The translations under genes were made by a program, and so were the position numbers. This document shows, in pieces, positions 33,401 to 44,763 of a DNA stretch of 64,000 bases. The stretch covers positions 54,083,001-54,147,000 of the forward strand of contig JAQMRL010000006.1 of the NCBI GenBank assembly GCA_035578175.1, read 5' to 3'. Below the pieces are notes generated by a model, which worked only from the letters and a program-made list of their open reading frames with translations, had not been told where the DNA came from and ran no database searches. The number at the start of each line of letters is the position of its first letter. The stretch's first letter is position 1. Origin of the DNA: Catonia carolina. Lineage: Eukaryota; Arthropoda; Insecta; Hemiptera; Achilidae.

Positions 33401-34892
33401 TCACGCTCAACTCGGCGTTGAAATACCTCAAAAAATCCATACCGATTATGACCTTCGGCTCCACACTCGAAACAATTATAAATGCGTGTAGGAATACTTC
33501 ATTTCCAATCTGTAATGGTAATAAACACTGTTTAATCACCTTAATTTTCTTCGTGGCAAATATACCACTAATAAACGTGTTGGACAATGGTAGGCATGGC
33601 AATTCGTGCCTATCATTAATTATTTGAAATAACGACTCATCTATAACGCAGCATATTGCCGCTGTATCAATTAGAATTCTGTATGGTATCCCGAAAATCT
33701 TCACGAGTATACAAGCGAAATTAATATTTTTATTTTCGTAGCTCGCAGCGGCGATCTCTTCATTAAGCAAATCCTTCATCACATGATGACGGAATATTAT
33801 GTTTGCCTGCAGATCCGAGTGGTCGTGTGCATCGACATCTTCTTCTTCCTTATCTCCATTGGTTGCTTCAATGCAGTGTGATTCCTTTAACTTGCTAACG
33901 ACAAATCTTTCCACTTTTTCATTCCATACAGTGATTCGGGCAACGTCATAATCTATTATGGCCCTCACTTCACTTAACCATGGAACTCCCAATATAATTT
34001 TTGAACTAAACGCAGCCGAAATATAAAACTTACACTCGAATATTACATCTTCTAAATAAAATTGTAACAAAATCCTTCGATTTATTACTACGGGTTTCTT
34101 GCTAAGAACACTACTTAAATATCTTTCCTTAATTACTTCAACTATATTGTCTTTCCATAATTCTAATTTATTTACCAAGTCTGCTGAAATTATACACGCT
34201 TGTGAACCTGTATCTAGCAAGAAATAGGTGATCTTGTCCCTAATTCTGCCGCTTACAAATTGTAAACACTTGTCTCGTTTACATGTGTTTGTCAAAATAT
34301 TGTTGATCCATAACATTGGATATTGGACCATCCTTATTATTTGCCATTTTTCTTCGTCATTTTCTGATTGTGGTGTATTACCACCCTTGTTTAAATCGTT
34401 GTCTACTTCGTTACTCCAGGGGTTATTTTTGCCCTCTGGTAGGTGATTTTTGTTATTCAGGGTTGGCTTGGTGTTTGCACATCCCTGTAAGTGTTTTGTT
34501 GGGTTGAGCCCATTCTTTGAGGACTCACCAAGGTGAAATGCGTTTTCGCTGCACTCATTACTAGTTGAACAACTTTTATTTTTTCTAACCCCCTTAATAG
34601 ACTGCACACGGTCCGTGTCGTCAACCTTAATTATCGGACTCTTCTGTTCCGTTTCTTCTTCATAACTAATTACTGCATTATTTGTACTCTTCTTTAACTT
34701 ATCTCCCCCCCCAAGTTGTTCATTCGAGACCTCGTCTCTCTCATTACGCGAGTGGATATTATTTCTATCCCGCTTATATTTTAGCTTTTTGTTTTTAATA
34801 CTCTTAATTGCGGTGTCCTTTACGACCACCCGTCCATTTATTATAGTATAGTTGTCAGGAGATGCTTCAAGGCGTCCTCCTATGTTATTCAT
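30405..34892 (-). CDS. pol: Pol polyprotein, unit 1 (PR-PR-like-RT-RH-IN)
   Basis: 1495 aa from ATG 34892. A basic, low-complexity leader (1-190) is followed by a retropepsin-like segment with FLLDTGSQACIIS (Asp227) and IILGVPWL (about 299-306). A second similar segment has ILIDTAAICCVI (Asp409) and VIIGMDFL (482-489). RT then has YIDD at 784-787, and RNase H has CDSSYHTIGG, TEKELYAI and NSDHLSL. Integrase has His1164, His1168, Cys1198, Cys1201 and the triad Asp1230, Asp1290, Glu1325, then a GPY/F-like GPYVITH near the C-terminus. The frame is -1 relative to gag and its extension. It is intact, with all RT and integrase catalytic residues present. The tandem protease arrangement is the oddity. 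Confidence 0.95.
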   Translation of the reverse strand: MNNIGGRLEASPDNYTIINGRVVVKDTAIKSIKNKKLKYKRDRNNIHSRNERDEVSNEQLGGGDKLKKSTNNAVISYEEETEQKSPIIKVDDTDRVQSIKGVRKNKSCSTSNECSENAFHLGESSKNGLNPTKHLQGCANTKPTLNNKNHLPEGKNNPWSNEVDNDLNKGGNTPQSENDEEKWQIIRMVQYPMLWINNILTNTCKRDKCLQFVSGRIRDKITYFLLDTGSQACIISADLVNKLELWKDNIVEVIKERYLSSVLSKKPVVINRRILLQFYLEDVIFECKFYISAAFSSKIILGVPWLSEVRAIIDYDVARITVWNEKVERFVVSKLKESHCIEATNGDKEEEDVDAHDHSDLQANIIFRHHVMKDLLNEEIAAASYENKNINFACILVKIFGIPYRILIDTAAICCVIDESLFQIINDRHELPCLPLSNTFISGIFATKKIKVIKQCLLPLQIGNEVFLHAFIIVSSVEPKVIIGMDFLRYFNAELSVKDRTIQLERVRDNKSITTCLDFSGKHGEVLPESEGNSSRGVTREQVIECDFIEDEYCEVDLPEAWYYDDMEEGDQEEIREHFNKIISQIESDIEYTPRQRELMCTTLKNNYAVFSNVPGLAANTYVELKVKPHKVFQRKSYPIPVAKRAAAAREIERMERLGIIEPSSSEYSSPIVCVEKQDKSIRICLDARELNHHLVSDRESPPTLPQILAKFHQTQVYSKTDLTSGYWHVGIEPKSRDLLSFLHDGKNWRYVRLPFGLSCSSAIFIKVMSRIIGPEIGQFTTVYIDDAMVASESIEQHCGHLDKLFKKLIVNNVRIKISKCEFFKKRINFLGHEISAEGISQDARKMEVIRNCRPPRNRKELQKFLGFLQFYRRHCEGLSEMTYKLNKLVSVKQPWKWTDDEQKAFEQIKERFVKIVQLKHPNYELPFHISCDSSYHTIGGILYQFGPDGQKYVIAFHSKSLNKHQLAYTITEKELYAILSLCLKYRPIILGFEINVNSDHLSLIFCKTAKLGQNRISRWYLALQEFNLKIRHIAGKENNTADFLTREMSKGYNPNVVYHIYAIEEEDEGEEELRSYVFDNVRSLLFHDFITPEELIREQEDDPRCIRIRNLIRKNLIGTRWEVLDRHVEINNILFYKRNLDQQSWQVIIPHDLAPRIIWQCHEVVGHFGPKKVFNYLRRVAQFKDMRKTISKIIPTCDICQRTKHSNFHSAGKMKPIIPEGPGELVSVDIYGPLPASEYQHKFIFVCVDNFTKYTHLYAITNITGQKLAYIMIHEWSAQVGKPKQILTDNISYFAGRKWRATLEEHGIIARYISVYTPRTNCSERIMREITRFFRAYCEAKHDTWCYYLPFVEHCINLCVHESTGLSAYEITHGARSMSFLEELIEFPPDRERRIEEVRREATEKLERAARQRKAHHDKRFKSFDYHIGQKVYVKAHFLASAKKKLTKKFFPLYKGPYVITHKYENNVVELETLDNRPVGRQNVFNIKPCITMG

Positions 34893-34912
34893 GAGATCGT
34901 GACTGTAGGCTA

Positions 34913-35608
34913 CACTGGAATCTCTGCTTCCTTTTCTTCGAATAGTGAATTGAGTGATATCAGGCTATTGTCTGAATCGATTTTATCTTCATTTCTTTTC
35001 ACAACACGTGAATTCGGGTGTTGACTTTTTCTAAGCGTTGCCGGAACATCCCCATTTATAGGTGTCGGTTTAAATATTTTATTCTTTCTTACTGCCATTG
35101 GTTTTGGAGAAAGGTCGCCTCGACTGGTGCCAGACGAACTTGATTTATCTGAAGTGCATGCGGTGGTACTCTTCTGGTAAGGGTGTATACCGTGCTTATT
35201 ACCATCTCCTCCTCTTCTGCTGCTACCAGCTGATCGTTGGTGCCCCTCTGTTACTTGTGCTCTAGCGTTAACCGTCGGTAGGGTTGGCTTGACGTACCAC
35301 GTTTTGGCTCCAATATTCTTATTAACATTATTTCTATTATTTTTATTATCAATCGGTTTCCTTCCGCATCGATTTTTATTATTTAATTCCACACTTTTAC
35401 TTTTAATATTACCACCGCATTTATTATACCTCTGTTTATAATTAGCACAATTACCATCATAATTATCATTACGTTTATTATTATTCTTTATTATTTTACA
35501 AAATTTACTAACATTCCATTTTCCATAGTCTCTATTATTATTATTAACATTCCAAAACCTTTTATCTTTATTCTGTGTTACCCGAAATCTACGTGTTGGT
35601 CTTCGTTG
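34913..35608 (-). CDS. Frame downstream of gag UGA stop, unit 1
   Basis: After the gag stop (UGA, 35609-35611) the same frame stays open for 232 codons to a stop at 34910-34912. It is basic and Asn/Lys-rich at first (NNNNRDYGKW; scattered Cys) and then Ser/Pro/Lys-rich, ending FEEKEAEIPV. No ATG starts it; a GTG at 35392 is unlikely to serve in an insect. The context AAC UGA CAA suggests possible read-through giving a longer Gag, or a spliced product. The pol frame overlaps its last 52 nt. The function is unknown; an RNA-binding extension is a guess. Confidence 0.6.
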
Positions 35609-37516
35609 TCAGTTTTTAATATTTGATGAACTCGGCGTTTCCTCGTCCCAGGGTTTCTCTGGTTCCACGCTTTGTATTGCATTAACCTGCTGGTGGCGGT
35701 TTCCTCGTTGGTTGTACGGGCGTTCCGCTTGCTGGTTTTGCGTGCGTCCTCCTTCATCTCTCCTGGGCATCCCGGGATCTCCTCTCCATGGTGTACGTCG
35801 TGTGTCTGGGTTTGTTTGAGCCCGTCGCGTATCTTGGTTATTGCCCATGTACGCGAATTTACCGCCTCCTAGGTGATTGTCTTGTGAGAATGGTAATCTC
35901 GGATTGTACCCGTTGTTATTGTAATTAGGTCGTTGACCATTATATCTTCTATTATTATTATTGTTATTGTTGCCATAGCCCGTATTATAAATTTGATTGT
36001 TGGCGTATGGTATCCCGCCATAACTATCATTGTTCGTGTTCGCGTTATTATGATCATCACGCGGTGCATTATTGTTATTTTCTTGATTCAAATTTGGGCG
36101 ATTCGGTGTGTTGGCCTTTCTCACACCAGATGATCCCTCAAGTCGGCAAATTATCTCCTTAAACTCATTTAAATTTTTAGGTGGGTTAACGCTCAGCAAC
36201 ATAGAAATGTGCGCTGGGAGTTTCCCAATTATTGTTAAAATTAGCGCGTCTTCGGACAATGGTACGCTCAAATAACAATTTTCTCTTTGAATTTTATCTA
36301 CAAAATCGGCTATTGACATCCGACCATCGTATACATTCCTGACATCTACAATTTTGGATAACGCAATCCGCTCATGAGATTCGTTCCAGAACTTTCTTTT
36401 AAATTCCGACTTAAACGTGTCGAAATCATGGAAACTTTCGATATATTGACGGTACCAGTGTGCCGAGTCATTTTTGAAACGTGTTAGGAGTGACACTCTC
36501 ACATCCTTCCAACTCAATCCGCACGTATTTATTACAAACTGTACGGCTTTTAAGAAATCAATAGCATGAATATCAGAGTAATGGCCACCGAAATTTGGTA
36601 ACGATGTGATCGCACTCTGCACCGTCATATTTATTTGACATGGCGACTGTACGCCACTATTACCAGGTTCTGACTGTTTTAAATTTGCTACCGCGTTATT
36701 TAATTGGTTATATTTCTCATACACTATGGCCGTTAAACCGTCGACTCGCTCTTTGGTCGCCCTTGTTTCGGTGGTAACCGCGGCTAAACGCTCACGCACC
36801 TCACTATTTTCTTCATGTACCACTTTTTCTAAAACTAGGTTACGGGTCTCACAAGTTTTTATCGATTGATCCACCCGTTTATTTAATGTGGTCGCGGTAG
36901 AAATAATTTCTTGACTCGCATTCCTTTTAACCTCTTCGATTTTATCATTTATTTGAACGAATTTAACTTCCATAACGGACGCTAAATCTTCAATTTTGGC
37001 GCTAATACCCACAGATTGTTCTGCGACCGTTGTCAAGCGCGATTCCATGTGTTCTTCAAAACTTTTTAAACCAAAATTAAACGCTTCTCGTACATCATTT
37101 ATTTGTTTAGTGGTCTCTACACGCGATTGATTAATGCCTGCGAGCACCGAATATAAAAGGTCAGTAACATCAGTACCACCTGCGATACTCCTGTGTAAAT
37201 TCCCCAGTGATGACGTTCTCCGCGAAGAGTCTATTCTATCCGCTAATTCGGACGTTTGAAGATATTGCGAATCAAATGATGGAAATCGTGGCCGAGTATC
37301 CTCTGGCCCTATATTCGAAATCATGGTACTTTGTTCTTGAACTTCCTCCCCAGCTGCCATGGATCGATCCGGTTGTTCGGTATCCGTGCTGTCTATTATT
37401 ACAACCGGCGGTTCAATCTCTAGTTGACCACCCGTATTTTCCCCGGTATTAATATTATTATGTTGATTATCGTCGGTGGACCCGTTTATAACCCCTTGCT
37501 GTCGGCCGTTATCCAT
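35609..37516 (-). CDS. gag: Gag polyprotein, unit 1
   Basis: 635 aa from ATG 37516. An acidic polar N-terminus (1-100) is followed by a long heptad-rich coiled-coil region (about 105-285) and a capsid-like domain (about 300-465: LPNFGGHYSDIHAIDFL, WYRQYIESF, FKRKFW, FVDKIQRENCYL, IIGKLPAHI). The C-terminus is Asn-rich with many Arg (NNNNNNRRYNGQRPNYNNN). There is no CCHC zinc knuckle; RNA binding may use the Asn/Arg tail. It forms the particle that packages element RNA. The end is a UGA stop followed by an in-frame open region. Confidence 0.93.
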   Translation of the reverse strand: MDNGRQQGVINGSTDDNQHNNINTGENTGGQLEIEPPVVIIDSTDTEQPDRSMAAGEEVQEQSTMISNIGPEDTRPRFPSFDSQYLQTSELADRIDSSRRTSSLGNLHRSIAGGTDVTDLLYSVLAGINQSRVETTKQINDVREAFNFGLKSFEEHMESRLTTVAEQSVGISAKIEDLASVMEVKFVQINDKIEEVKRNASQEIISTATTLNKRVDQSIKTCETRNLVLEKVVHEENSEVRERLAAVTTETRATKERVDGLTAIVYEKYNQLNNAVANLKQSEPGNSGVQSPCQINMTVQSAITSLPNFGGHYSDIHAIDFLKAVQFVINTCGLSWKDVRVSLLTRFKNDSAHWYRQYIESFHDFDTFKSEFKRKFWNESHERIALSKIVDVRNVYDGRMSIADFVDKIQRENCYLSVPLSEDALILTIIGKLPAHISMLLSVNPPKNLNEFKEIICRLEGSSGVRKANTPNRPNLNQENNNNAPRDDHNNANTNNDSYGGIPYANNQIYNTGYGNNNNNNNRRYNGQRPNYNNNGYNPRLPFSQDNHLGGGKFAYMGNNQDTRRAQTNPDTRRTPWRGDPGMPRRDEGGRTQNQQAERPYNQRGNRHQQVNAIQSVEPEKPWDEETPSSSNIKN

Positions 37517-38348
37517 TTCCGATTTTAACAGAGGAATTTTAAAAATTTTATGAAAAATTTAAACAAGCGACCTATTCCAAATTTTGCATTTGCCGTGGCA
37601 CGAAATTACTATTACAGTACAATATAAATACGCAATTAATTTATGATCTACAGCGACAACGGTTTGTTATTTGAAATAAAAACTTATATAAACAATTGGG
37701 CAGCTGTTAATTACCCTAACCACGTATACAAATCTGTGAAATAATGCGCGGAAAAATCACACACTATAATTCAAATTGTATAAACTTAACCTCAAAATGA
37801 GATAACGCGTCTGTCAAGTACACATATTTTCTAAAATATACTAAAATTAATACTATTACTATATTAAACAAAAGAAATTTCATTTGTGATGCTTAACCTA
37901 TGCCAGAAACCTTCAGTAAAAATATTCACGGAATCGCTAAGGTTGGGCTGTGGTACGAGTGGTTAAGGTTTGAGGTTATAAGGTCGATGCCTTGTATATG
38001 GTTGATCAGCTGTTTAATTGACGCGACGGGAAGCCTGTGGAGCTGAGTCAGGACAACCAAACACCAATGAACCCCTTTATCTTATACGAACAATCAATCA
38101 AACGAAAACTAGCCACTTTAAGAAATTCTACTTTAATGTAATTACCCATTCAACAAACAACCTGTATAAAAATACACACTGAAGTATTCCCAAATTAAAA
38201 TCAATCACGACTCTATTCAAAATCTTTTTGAAAATTTTCAAATTTGAAATCTTGAAAATTTGTGCGAATGGTTGCCGCTCAGCCCCACGTTGGGCGCCAC
38301 TTTGTAACGCGCCGGTTTTGGACGTGGGCTGAGCGAGATTGCCACTTT
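37517..38348 (-). other. 5' leader of gypsy unit 1
   Basis: This roughly 830-nt untranslated leader lies between primer site and gag. At 38282-38306 it has a second copy of the LTR end plus primer-site sequence, 67 bp from the first. Packaging signals are likely here but cannot be read. Confidence 0.6.
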
Positions 38349-38366
38349 GCCCCACGTTGGGCGCCA
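38349..38366 (-). other. Primer-binding site, tRNA-Lys type, unit 1
   Basis: The minus strand reads TGGCGCCCAACGTGGGGC, identical to the tRNA-Lys(1,2) primer site known from other retroelements, three bases from the LTR 2 end. A duplicate stands at 38282-38299. Confidence 0.88.
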
Positions 38367-38369
38367 CTT

Positions 38370-41251
38370 TGTAACGGTATAAAAAACAAACAAAAGAAAA
38401 ACTTTCCAGAAACTAAAATTTTCCAAAAAAACTGTCAAATTTACAAGATTTGTAGATTTAGCCCCACGCTGTCCAACAACGCCATAAAAACGGGGTTCAC
38501 TAAAATAAAGCATAAAATGAAAGTAAGACCCTTCACAATTTTGAAAGACAAAATTTTAAATGAGATTTGAACTGTGTTGTCCCTAAAAATAAAATGAACA
38601 CAAGTAAAACCCCAAAATTTATCTGACCAACTATCACCAATGGAATTAGGTGTTAAATTAACAAGAATCATACGCAAAATCAAAGTTAATGAGAATTTAT
38701 TTAACGTAAAACAAACACCAAGTATTACATTATTCTTGTGGGCGCCATCAAATTTTATCGCTACATTTGAAAACGTAAACAATTGAAAAATACGACAAAT
38801 ACTAGTTAACATGAATTTAGTGACAACACAATGTTTACTCTTTATTCTCAGGGTTGCAGATTCTTTCTGCCGTATACTTGCGTCGCATAAACATACTGAT
38901 CAATCATATAACCTAGTTCTTACAACTAATAGCTCCTGAAAAGTACAATAACATACATGGACATAGACATAAATTATTTGAGCTCAAAATAATTTAAAAA
39001 TTGTTACTTATCTCTTTAATAATCCATTGAGTAAGGGTTATGAAAATTTCGCGCACTACACATAATCCTTATGAGGGACTCGGTGATCGGTATGCATCCC
39101 GCAGTACAGGGACTCTTCGGCGCAGACCTGGATAATGTTGTTTCACTATACGCTATACACGCTGTCTTTTCAGTCTAATACTTCATCATTATTACTGTCA
39201 TTATTTATTATTTATTTGCAGTTTTTATCAAAACCAATATTTAAGTATTCGTTTAGCACATCATGTAAAAATTTGTTATAGTTCTCAAATGACTTTAATT
39301 TGATCGAGCACCGGCTGAACTGATGCGTTAATGAAAACATTAACATTAATTATTTTAAATTTTATCTTCCGACCTTTTTATTTTCATGAAAGCAAACTGT
39401 TCAACATTACGGCGATATTTTTAAGGTCAAAATGCAAATTAAAATACAAAGAAAATTCAAAATATTACAAAATATCCTCGGGAATTGTTTTCAAAATAAA
39501 AAATAAGTAATTTAAATCAATCGCAGCACTATATATCCCACAATGAATGCACTCAAAGTCACACAATGATGATCGCACTATATCACGCGTATGCGGCACG
39601 ACATGACTATTGCCATGTTGAAATTTCCACTAAGTACTTCACTATAAGTTAGAAAAATTACAAAATCGAAAATACGTGTTACACGCATTAGATCTCAAGG
39701 CGGACTCTCCTAGATTCGTGGTGCAAAACAGTTTTATGAACTAAAAATTCCCTGACGATACCAATTCTAGCACCCGAATTCTCGTATTTACCATGGTTGA
39801 TAATTTTAACAAACTTGCTTAAAACATATTTTAGATTATTGAATACGCTATAACTAACCTTCAAAATATTAGAAAGGCATCATAGGTAAAGTTTCTGGCA
39901 CTTACAAACATTATAATTATTTTTAAAATGTAATTACAGATTTTAAAAATTACCCTCTTTTATCGGGAAAATTAAGATTTATAGGTTGGTCATACACATC
40001 AGAACCAATTTCATCCCCACCAACCGGTTAATTTTCTCAAAATCGAAAATTTTGGATTTCAGCGTCCGGAGTGGTGTCAAAATTTTCAGCTCTTTCTGCT
40101 GAATCCAATGCTTTTTATCCGAAGTAAATCGCTTCGTCGGTTCAAATTTTATCACGTCTTGAAAAAGACCAATAAATGTATCCATAAAATCGGATTAATG
40201 CCGACGAGAAATTTGTAAAAAATAACTTGAAATTTAGCGTGTGCAACTAAAGTGATGCACGAAATTACATTAGATTTTGAAAACACACATGTGAGTATTA
40301 GTCCCATGTGGAAATTGTAACTGGTTCGTTAATTATTAACTAATTAGTAAATTTGCAAAATGCGGAAAAATACGTCAAAATAAAACTTTAATAAAATCTG
40401 AACGACGACGAATTTTAACAATCTAAAATTATTTTTCTAATTCCCAACATGTGGACCCTTCGATTCCACACTCACACATACCATATCTTAATCGATTAAT
40501 GAGTAATTAAATTAAATGTTGGAGAGGGTTCTCCCATTTGAATAACATGTAAATGATTTTTATAACATTTTTGGCTGATTTCAGCCGCTGAAATGCCTTA
40601 AATTTAAAATTTCTCTTAATGAAATATGCTCATCTGAGTAGTATCTAAAGGCTAGTGTGAATTGATTTACAAAAATATCATTCATTCTCTTATAATTAGC
40701 GATCTAAACATTGCTGTATTTAACATAGGTTTATTAACTTATTCAGCTAAAAACGGTTTAAATTTACGGATTTTCGTGCTGTTTAGACTTATTTTAATTA
40801 GAATTTCAGCCTGATCACGAATCTGTGATCAGAATTTCAGTCCGAGGACTGTAACAAAAATTTCAGTTAAAGAATCTGGATCAAAAGTCAGGTAGTGACC
40901 CTTACATCTATTGTCTGCTAGTAAGCCGATATTCGTCGGACCAACTCCTTTGACATGAAATATTACTTTAAGCCTAAAAATTTTTCAACAAAGATAATCG
41001 TAATTTGAGGTAAAATTCTCAGTTACACGTAAAATCTTAAATAAAAATATAGGTAAGACCATATAAAACATTAAATTTAAATTACATAAAAATTCTCGAA
41101 AACCCGTATTTGGAGATTGCCAGCTTATTCTACGGTGTTTCCAGAGCACAACACTTTTTGAATTTTACTTATAACTCAATTTTAACCTGAAATGACAATT
41201 TTTACTAAATCATACAAATTTTTCCCTTGGTGTATTCACAGGAGCATTACA
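38370..41251 (-). repeat. LTR 2 (central, shared by both units)
   Basis: 2882 bp. It differs from LTR 1 at a few sites, for example T at the position of A 25018 in LTR 1 and a G in place of C in the 68-codon frame (near 40167). It serves as 5' LTR of unit 1 and 3' LTR of unit 2. Confidence 0.92.
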
Positions 41252-41296
41252 TTCCCCCCCAATGGTATTTGTAAATGAACTGATTTACTGATGAAC
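41252..41296 (-). other. Second polypurine tract and junction filler, unit 2
   Basis: Same arrangement as 26892-26936. Confidence 0.75.
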
Positions 41297-44131
41297 TGAG
41301 ATTTGAACTGTGTTGTCCCTAACAATAAAATACAAACAAGTAAAACCCCAAACTTTATCTGACCCACTATCACCAATGGAATTAGGTGTTAAATTAACAA
41401 GAATCATACGCAAAATCAAAATTAATGAGAATTTATTTAACGTAAAACAAACACCACGTATTACATTATTCTTGTGGGCGCCATCAAATTTTATCGCTAC
41501 ATTTGAAAACGTAAACAATTGAAAACTACGACAAATACTAGTTAACATGAATTTAGTGACAACACAATGTTTACTCTTTATTCTCAGGGTTGCAGATTCT
41601 TTCTGCCGTATACTTGCGTCGCATAAACATACTGATCAATCATATAACCTAGTTCTTACAACTAAAAGATCCTGAAAAGTACAATAACATACATGGGCAT
41701 AGACATAAATTATTTGAGCTCAAAATAATTTAAAAATTGTTACTTATCTCTTTAATAATCCATTGAGTAAGGGTTATGAAAATTTCGCGCACTACACATA
41801 ATCCTTTTGAGGGACTCGGTGATCGGTATGCATCCCGCAGTACAGGGACTCTTCGGCGCAGACCTGGATAATGTTGTTTCACTATACGCTATACACGCTG
41901 TCTTTTCAGTCTAATACTTCATCATTATTACTGTCATTATTTATTATTTATTTGTAGTTTTTATCAAAACCAATATTTAAGTATTCGTTTAGCACATCAT
42001 GTAAAAATTTGTTATAGTTCTCAAATGACTTTAATTTGATCGAGCACCGGCTGAACAAATGCGTTAATGAAAACATTAACATTAATTATTTTAAATTTTA
42101 TCTTCCGACCCTTTTATTTTCATGAAAGCAAACTGTTCAACATTACGGCGATATTTTTAAGGTCAAAATGCAAATTAAAATACAAAGAAAATTCAAAATA
42201 TTACAAAATATCCTCGGGAATAACATTAATTATTTTTAAATTTATCTTCCGACCTTTTTATTTTCATGAAAGCAAACTGTTCAACGTTACGGCGATATTT
42301 TTAAGGTCAAAATGCAAATTAAAATACAAAGAATATTCAAAATATTACAAAATATCCTCGGGAATTGTTTTCAAAATAAAAAATAAGTAATTTAAATCAA
42401 TCGCAGCACTATATATCCCACCATGAATGCACTCAAAGTCACACAATGATGATCGCACTATATCACGCGTATGCGGCACGACATGACTATTGCCATGTTG
42501 AAATTTCCACTAAGTACTTCACTATAAGTTAGAAAAATTACAAAATCGAAAATACGTGTTACACGCATTAGATCTCAAGGCGGACTCTCTTAGATTCTTG
42601 GTGCAAAACAGTTTTATGATCTAAAAATTCCCTGACGATACCAATTCTAGCACCCGAATTCTCGTATTTACCATGGTTGATAATTTTAACAAACTTGCTT
42701 AAAACATATTTTAGATTATTGAATACGCTATAACTAACCTTCAAAATATTAGAAAGGCATCATAGGTAAAGTTTCTGGCACTTACAAACATTATAAATAT
42801 TTTTAAAATGTAATTACAGATTTTAAAAACTACCCTCTTTTATCGGGAAAATTAAGATTTATAGGTTGGTCATACACTTCAGAACCAATTTCATCCCCAC
42901 CAACCGGTTAATTTTCTCAAAATCGAAAATTTTGGATTTCAGCGTCCGGAGTGGTGTCAAAATTTTCAGCTCTTTCTGCTGAATCCAATGCTTTTTATCC
43001 GAAGTAAATCGCTTCGTCGGTTCAAATTTTATCACGTCTTGAAAAACACCAATAAATGTATCCATAAAATCGGATTAATGCCGACGAGAAATTTGTAAAA
43101 AATAACTTGAAATTTAGCGTGTGCAACTAAAGTGATGCACGAAATTACTTTAGATTCTGAAAACACACATGTGAGTATTAGTCCCATGTGGAAATTGTAA
43201 CTGGTTCGTTAATTATTAACTAATTAGTAAATTTGCAAAATGCGGAAAAATACGTCAAAATAAAACTTTAATAAAATCTGAACGACGACGAATTTTAACA
43301 ATCTAAAATTATTTTTCTAATTCCCAACATGTGGACCCTTCGATTCCACACTCACACATACCATATCTTAATCGATTAATGAGTAATTAAATTAAATGTT
43401 GGAGAGGGTTCTCCCATTTGAATAACATGTAAATGATTTTTATAACATTTTTGGCTGATTTCAGCCGCTGAAATGCCTTAAATTTAAAATTTCTCTTAAT
43501 AAAATATGCTCATCTGAGTAGTATCTAAAGGCTAGTGTGAATTGATTTACAAAAATATCATTCATTCTCTTATAATTAGCGATCTAAACATTGCTGTATT
43601 TAACATAGGTTTATTAACTTATTCAGCTAAAAACGGTTTAAATTTACGGATTTTCGTGCTGTTTAGACTTATTTTAATTAGAATTTCAGCCTGATCACGA
43701 ATCTGTGATCAGAATTTCAGTCCGAGGACTGTAACAAAAATTTCAGTTAAAGAATCTGGATCAAAAGTCAGGTAGTGACCCTTACATCTATTGTCTGCTA
43801 GTAAGCCGATATTCGTCGGACCAACTCCTTTGACATGAAATATTACTTTAAGCCTAAAAATTTTTCAACAAAGATAATCGTAATTTGAGGTAAAATTCTC
43901 AGTTACACGTAAAATCTTAAATAAAAATATAGGTAAGACCATATAAAACATTAAATTTAAATTACATAAAAATTCTCGAAAACCCGTATTTGGAGATTGC
44001 CAGCTTATTCTACGGTGTTTCCAGAGCACAACACTTTTTGAATTTTACTTATAACTCAACTTTAACCTGAAATGACAATTTTTACTAAATCATACAAATT
44101 TTTCTCTTGGTGTATTCACAGGAGCATTACA
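41297..44131 (-). repeat. Truncated internal LTR copy, unit 2
   Basis: Same truncation point and same internal duplication (42079-42365) as in unit 1. This shows that the truncated LTR belonged to the element before the tandem array arose. Confidence 0.9.
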
Positions 44132-44763
44132 TTCCCCCCCAATGGTATTTGTAAATTGGAAAGCATTGGCAAATAGCATTGCCCTTTGTAATGCGCCATG
44201 TGATTACTACATTAATAATAATTATTGCAAATGATATGCTACATAAATTTTTGTTTGGCTGCCCACATTTCTTATTATTATGATAACTATATTGATGCTT
44301 CATTTTTATTACTCATAAACTATCAAAGATATCACTAAACTATATGTTCATTGAACCTTCAAAAATTAATTTTAACAACTTTTAGCGAAATCTTTCACTC
44401 ACTGGCTCACTAAAGTTACACTTCAACGTCCTCTATACTCCACAGAATGCCTTAATGATTTTTAACATGATTTTAAAGATAAATTTTCCTTTTACTTATC
44501 CTATCTCCTAAAATACTCTGCACACCATTTAGCTAAATTTCTAATAGATTGAACTACAATAATTGTACGCTTCACTGATCTCTGTACTCCACGTATTACA
44601 ACATATGCTAAATTTAAGTTTACAATAATAATGATTCTATTAACTATCGCAATGGATAACGACCGCAATTCGTTAATCCGTTATTCTTATTCTTTTCTTG
44701 ATTTATCTTCATTATCTTTCCGTCATGTATGCCTTTACTAGGCATCTGATCTGCCTTGACACT
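44132..44763 (-). other. 3' non-coding region of gypsy unit 2
   Basis: It matches 29772-30404 except for seven in place of eight C in the polypurine tract, the one length difference between the units. No env frame. Confidence 0.7.

Noticed and set aside
35933..36133. Ile-rich frames opposite gag
   Set aside because: Antisense shadows of the Asn-rich tail of Gag (AAY codons read in reverse).
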